The position numbers and the translations under genes were made by a program. Below are positions 60,608 through 64,000 of a stretch of 64,000 bases of DNA, piece after piece. The first letter of the stretch is position 1; each line of letters opens with the position of its first letter. The stretch is from Nitrospira sp. bin75 (lineage in GTDB: Bacteria; Nitrospirota; Nitrospiria; Nitrospirales; UBA8639): contig MPMZ01000001.1 in assembly GCA_002238765.1 (NCBI GenBank), positions 1-64,000 of the forward strand, in the 5' to 3' direction. The notes beneath the pieces are model-generated. The model was not told where the DNA came from. It ran no database searches and was given only the letters and a program-made list of their open reading frames with translations.

Positions 60608-61858
60608 ATGACAGAGCAGGGTAACGATCCGAAGCCTTTCCCCGCACTTCGCAATATTCAATATTCGCCCATGAAGCAGGGCGAGGAGCACTACATCGTC
60701 TTGTGGGACCCCTCCGGGTTGAGTGCCGAAAAGCTCATCATCCCGCTCAACCTGTTCCACCTGTTTCAATTCATGGACGGCGAGCATTCCCCGGAACAAA
60801 TCGGCGTCGAATACCTGAAAAAATTCGGCGAGTTCCTGTTGCCGGACAAACTCGACCGGCTCATCGCCGACCTGGATGACAAGCTGTTTCTGGAAGGCGA
60901 TCGCTACGAGGCGGCGAAAGCCCAAGCGGTGAAGGCGTACCGGGAAGCCCCGGCGCGGAAACCCCGCTTTGCCGGCAAGAGCTACGAAGCCGACCCGCAG
61001 AAACTGCGCGAACAACTGGCCGGATTCTTCACGTCCAAAGAAGGGCCAAGCCCCGATCCTTCAGAAAATCAGGGGAAGCCGATCAAGGGGCTGGTCGTGC
61101 CGAACTACGACGTGAACGTGGCCGGGCCGCTCTATGCATGGGCGTACAAAGAACTGCGGGAGGCGGAAGCCCCGGACGTCTACGTGCTCTTCGGGACCGC
61201 CCACGCCGGGTTGACGGAACCGGTGGCCGTGACGGACAAGGACTTCGAAAGCCCGTTGGGGATCGTGCCGGTCAATCGGCCGATCATGGATGTGCTGCGG
61301 GCCAAGGGGGGAGACGCGTTGTTCGCGGATGAGTTACGGCATGAAACCGAACACAGCATCGAATTCCAGGTGCCCTTTCTGCAGGAGACCGTAGGCACGC
61401 GGCAGGCCATCTCGATGGTCCCGGTCCTGTCGGCGTTCCCGCCCGGGTGTTTGATCGATCCGGCCCTCAAGGACGTGGCCGATCAGGTGGAAGGGTTCGT
61501 GTCGCTGTTGAAAGACGCCATTGCCGCGTCGGGTCAGAAGGTCTGTCTCATCGCCAGTGCGAACCTCGCGCATATCGGCCTGCGTTATGGCGATGAAAAG
61601 GCTCCCACGGATTTTTCATTCCATCGCTGCATGCAAACCGATTTGGAAATGCTGAAACACGTGGAAAACGTGGACGCCCGGGGCTTTGCTGAATTTCTCC
61701 TCAAGGAACAGGACCGCCGCCACGTCCTGGGCTTCTCGGCGATGTATCTGCTGTTGCGGGTGATCGAGGCGGAAAAAGGGGAGGTTCTGCGCTACGATCG
61801 CGAGATCGTGGATCAATTCAACTCCACCACCACCTACGCCAGCGCCGCGTTCTTTTAA
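60608..61858 (+). CDS. AmmeMemoRadiSam system protein B (MEMO-like)
   Basis: A 416-residue protein. The MEMO/LigB-like domain (about 155-415) has VLFGTAHAG, HETEHSIEFQVPFLQ and IASANLAHIGLRYG, matching the AmmeMemoRadiSam B family. The N-terminal ~120 residues form an extra domain (NLFHLFQFMDGEHSPEQIGV, a winged-helix or PqqD-like look). The AMMECR1 and radical SAM partners expected for the system are not in the window. ATG 60608 is preferred over GTG 60602 by ribosome-site spacing. The substrate of this system is unknown. Confidence 0.82.
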   Translation: MTEQGNDPKPFPALRNIQYSPMKQGEEHYIVLWDPSGLSAEKLIIPLNLFHLFQFMDGEHSPEQIGVEYLKKFGEFLLPDKLDRLIADLDDKLFLEGDRYEAAKAQAVKAYREAPARKPRFAGKSYEADPQKLREQLAGFFTSKEGPSPDPSENQGKPIKGLVVPNYDVNVAGPLYAWAYKELREAEAPDVYVLFGTAHAGLTEPVAVTDKDFESPLGIVPVNRPIMDVLRAKGGDALFADELRHETEHSIEFQVPFLQETVGTRQAISMVPVLSAFPPGCLIDPALKDVADQVEGFVSLLKDAIAASGQKVCLIASANLAHIGLRYGDEKAPTDFSFHRCMQTDLEMLKHVENVDARGFAEFLLKEQDRRHVLGFSAMYLLLRVIEAEKGEVLRYDREIVDQFNSTTTYASAAFF

Positions 61859-62418
61859 GGAACCTCTGCTTTACGGCACTATCGGGCGCATGGCGGCGTT
61901 GTGTCCTCGCTCAACCCTCGCCTATCTAGTTGATAAGCCTCGGGTTTCGCTGCGGGACGCCTTGCCCTGCATCCCGCTATCACCATAAATCAGAGTTCCT
62001 TAAGAAGCCCCTCTCGGGTGCCCCTCTTGCTGTCATCCCCGACTTGATCGGGGATCCAGCGTCTTTGTTTTTTTGCATGCGGGGTGTCGCCCCCGCACGA
62101 CGAGGTCCTTTTGTTTCGGCAAAAGGACCCAAAACCATGGGCGCCCGGGCGTGGCCCTTCGGGTGCCTTTGCCCCAGTCCCGATTGTTAGGGCTGCGGAA
62201 CTCGCTTCGCTCAGACAGTCCTCGCCCCTCAATAGAATTTTCGGGACCGGGGCGCAGCCGCGCCCGCAGGCGCCCTCGAAATGGCGCCATGAGATGGCGC
62301 TTCCTTTTTCTCTTGTCTTTATCTGTCATCCCCGACCACGATCGGGGATCCAGCGTCGTTGTCTTTGTGCATTGCTCCCTCTCCCCATTGCGGGAGAGGG
62401 GTGGGGTGAGGGGGCTCC
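61859..62418. repeat. 560-bp intergenic region with hairpins and a GC-rich element
   Basis: Contains ATCCCCGACTTGATCGGGGA (62036) and CATCCCCGACCACGATCGGG (62327) hairpins, a GC-rich segment (62090-62310) with local palindromes such as GGCGCCATGAGATGGCGC, and a CTCCCTCTCCCC..GGGTGAGGGG repeat (62374-62412). Several overlapping open frames cross it on both strands; none shows coding features, so they were not called. Confidence 0.65.
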
Positions 62419-62949
62419 TTACTCCTCCACCACCTCGACGGTCATCGTCACGGGGTCCAGGGGGTTGTCCTGGGGGTCCCGTTCCATTGCCACGATCTGA
62501 TCCACCACGTCCATGCCCTTCCTGACTTTCCCGAAGACGGTGTAGGTCCGGTCGAGGCTGCTCGTATCCTCCACGCAGATAAAAAACTGCGAGCCATTGT
62601 CATTGACGTCACGGGTGCGATCGTCGTTGCGAGGCATCTTGGCCATGGAAACCGTGCCGCGGCGATGGGGTTGGTCGCTGGGTTCCGGAACCAGGCCGAA
62701 CCCCGGTCCTCCGGTGCCGTGCAGGGTGCGATCCGGGTCTTTGCTGAGCGGGTCTCCCCCCTGGATGATAAAGCCCGGCACGACGCGGTGAAACGTTGTG
62801 CCGTTATAGAAACCGATTTTAGCGAGGTTCAGAAAGTTGTCTACGTGGCGAGGCGCCACGTCCGTGTAAAACTGGATCGTGATATCGCCGAGCTTGGTGG
62901 AAATGACGACTTTGGGGTTCTTTTTCTTGAAGGTCAGGGGCGCACTCAT
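62419..62949 (-). CDS. Peptidyl-prolyl cis-trans isomerase, cyclophilin type
   Basis: A 176-residue cyclophilin that speeds proline isomerisation in folding proteins. Family motifs: FLNLAKIGFYNGTTFHRVVP, FIIQGGDP, GSQFFICVEDTSSLD and TVFGKVRKGMDVVD. No signal peptide, so probably cytoplasmic. The short N-terminal tail (MSAPLTFKKKNPK) is an addition to the usual core. Confidence 0.95.
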   Translation of the reverse strand: MSAPLTFKKKNPKVVISTKLGDITIQFYTDVAPRHVDNFLNLAKIGFYNGTTFHRVVPGFIIQGGDPLSKDPDRTLHGTGGPGFGLVPEPSDQPHRRGTVSMAKMPRNDDRTRDVNDNGSQFFICVEDTSSLDRTYTVFGKVRKGMDVVDQIVAMERDPQDNPLDPVTMTVEVVEE

Positions 62950-63082
62950 CGGCGGACTGTATCAAGGCAGGCGGAGGTTCGGCAACCGTTCAACGATTGC
63001 CGTTTCCCATTGCCATCCTCGAAGGGTCTCGGCTCTCTACCCCTCCTATCCTCCCCTTACAAAAGGGAGGAAAAGGACGTGA
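62950..63082. repeat. Gap with CTCCCCTTACAAAAGGGAGG repeat
   Basis: The repeat at 63050-63070 belongs to the CCTTACAAAGG family; no gene in the gap. Confidence 0.6.
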
Positions 63083-64000
63083 TCATTCTCTCCGCGCCAG
63101 GCCGTCCGCTGGCCGGATTCCGAGCCAGCAAACCGCGCCGATGCATGCCAGGACTGCCGCGACGCCGAGTGAGGCGGTCCACCCGAATTGGTTCGCGATC
63201 CAAGGCGTGAGCGTGGGGGAGAGGGTGCCGCCCAGATTGGCGCCGGTGTTCATCACCCCGGAAAGCGTGCCGGCGTGGGCTTTGGACAGGTCCACGGTCG
63301 AACTCCAAAACGCCCCGATGGTGAAATACAGCCACCCCGCGCCCAGGGATAACAAGGCCAGGGCGGTGTAGGGTTCGTCGATGGTTGCCCCCCTGATGAT
63401 CGAGAGGGCTGCCAGGGCCATGCCCCCGGCCCCGACCCAGGGACGTTCTTTGTTTGCGCCAAAACGTCCGGACAAACGGTCCGTGACCCAGCCGCCGAGC
63501 GGACACAAGACCGTCATGGCCAGAAAGGGGCTGGCGGCGAAGAGGGCGCCGCGCAGCACACTGAAGTGTCGCACGTCCACGAGGTAGAGGTAAAACCAGG
63601 ACAGGTACACGTAGGCCACGTATCCGAAACAGGTGTAACTCAAGACCAGCCACCACACGCTTGGGGTTCGTGCAAAGGCTTTCCAGGGAACGGGTGCCGG
63701 GGTTTCCGGGTCGTTCCGCAAGGGCGTGTCGCCTCGGATCAGCGCGGCTTCTTCGACGTTGACCCGTGGATGCGTATCCGGCCGGTCCGTGGCGAACCAG
63801 TACCACAGCATGGCAATGAGGACGCCGAGGCCTCCGGCCCAGTAAAAGGCCGTCTGCCAGCCGTAATTCACCATGATCCAGGCCGTGATCGGGGGGGTGA
63901 GCGCGGATCCGACTCCGATGCCGCTGATCGTGACCGCGATGCCCAGTCCCCGCTCATGCGGGCCGCACCAATTGGCCACGGCCCGGTTGAAATTCGGCAA
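63083..64000 (-). CDS. MFS transporter (ACS-like), 5' end beyond the window
   Basis: The last 305 residues of a major facilitator superfamily transporter, truncated at 64000. It begins in the middle of the N-terminal half (NRAVANWCGPHERGLGIAVT, then GVGSALTPPITAWIMVNYGW), with a central loop (DRPDTHPRVNVEEAALIRGD) and the C-terminal six helices (including PFLAMTVLCPLGGWVTDRLS). The loop and motifs resemble the anion:cation symporter group (hexuronate, glucarate or similar acids). The true start and substrate cannot be decided. Confidence 0.88.
   Translation of the reverse strand: MPNFNRAVANWCGPHERGLGIAVTISGIGVGSALTPPITAWIMVNYGWQTAFYWAGGLGVLIAMLWYWFATDRPDTHPRVNVEEAALIRGDTPLRNDPETPAPVPWKAFARTPSVWWLVLSYTCFGYVAYVYLSWFYLYLVDVRHFSVLRGALFAASPFLAMTVLCPLGGWVTDRLSGRFGANKERPWVGAGGMALAALSIIRGATIDEPYTALALLSLGAGWLYFTIGAFWSSTVDLSKAHAGTLSGVMNTGANLGGTLSPTLTPWIANQFGWTASLGVAAVLACIGAVCWLGIRPADGLARRE

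Noticed and set aside
62033-62525. Overlapping open frames of 80-150 residues on both strands
   Set aside because: They cross GC-rich repeats and hairpins, have Arg/Pro-rich composition and no conserved motif.

Overview
The window is about 58-60% GC and reads as the chromosome of a Gram-negative, free-living environmental bacterium. It has lipoproteins, outer-membrane barrels, Lgt, LipA, an AmmeMemoRadiSam-B protein, AddA/AddB-type recombination nucleases and many short palindromic repeats. This would fit Nitrospirota or a nearby lineage (Tectomicrobia/NC10-like), but nothing in the window fixes the taxonomy, so treat that as a weak inference. No intact tRNA, rRNA, transposase, reverse transcriptase, integrase or CRISPR array was found.

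Region 1 (0.3-20.8 kb) is an accessory island. On the minus strand lie an FRG-domain/TPR protein, a membrane-anchored caspase-like/TPR protein, a 28-nt 3' fragment of a tRNA-Ser-like gene and a small coiled-coil membrane protein. On the plus strand follow an LPP20-type lipoprotein, an exported protein, an exported trypsin-like protease and a CHASE2 sigma-54 activator. Then come two paralogous exported caspase/FGE (C-type-lectin fold) proteins with a small unknown gene between them, a HEPN-like protein and a large LPP20/DUF4384 lipoprotein. Most products are predicted to sit in or beyond the inner membrane. The C-terminal lectin-fold repeats of the second caspase/FGE protein differ from each other mainly at first and second codon positions of AAY-like codons, which is the pattern left by diversity-generating retroelements. 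This island is the best candidate for an undescribed sensing/proteolysis system.

Region 2 (20.9-42.8 kb) is mostly housekeeping: a degenerate SF1 helicase, rplI-glyA-nrdR, a soluble histidine kinase with a Rossmann domain and its LuxR-type regulator, AddB and AddA-like proteins, lgt, a Mrp/ApbC ATPase, a Rieske ferredoxin, PPK2 and an outer-membrane protein. Embedded in it (27.7-29.8 kb) is an overlapping ATPase/TOPRIM-like (DUF4276-like) pair resembling OLD/RloAB/PARIS-type defence modules, with a HicB-like remnant downstream.

Region 3 (43.0-48.6 kb) is a second accessory spot. It holds an MmeI-like single-chain restriction-modification enzyme with an overlapping PIN-like gene, the decayed tail of another such methylase, a small unknown gene, and a BrnA-like antitoxin whose BrnT toxin is reduced to a 15-codon stub and whose 3' end is duplicated nearby. 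A palindrome opened by five tandem 23-bp repeats follows.

Region 4 (48.9-64.0 kb) carries lipA, a five-gene dipeptide/oligopeptide ABC transporter, a DUF2283-type toxin-antitoxin-like pair, an outer-membrane beta-barrel protein, HigBA, a membrane protein, an AmmeMemoRadiSam-B protein, a cyclophilin and an MFS transporter cut by the window end. Intergenic spaces throughout are filled with several families of short interspersed palindromes. Some are nested in one another and some are inserted in frame in coding regions.
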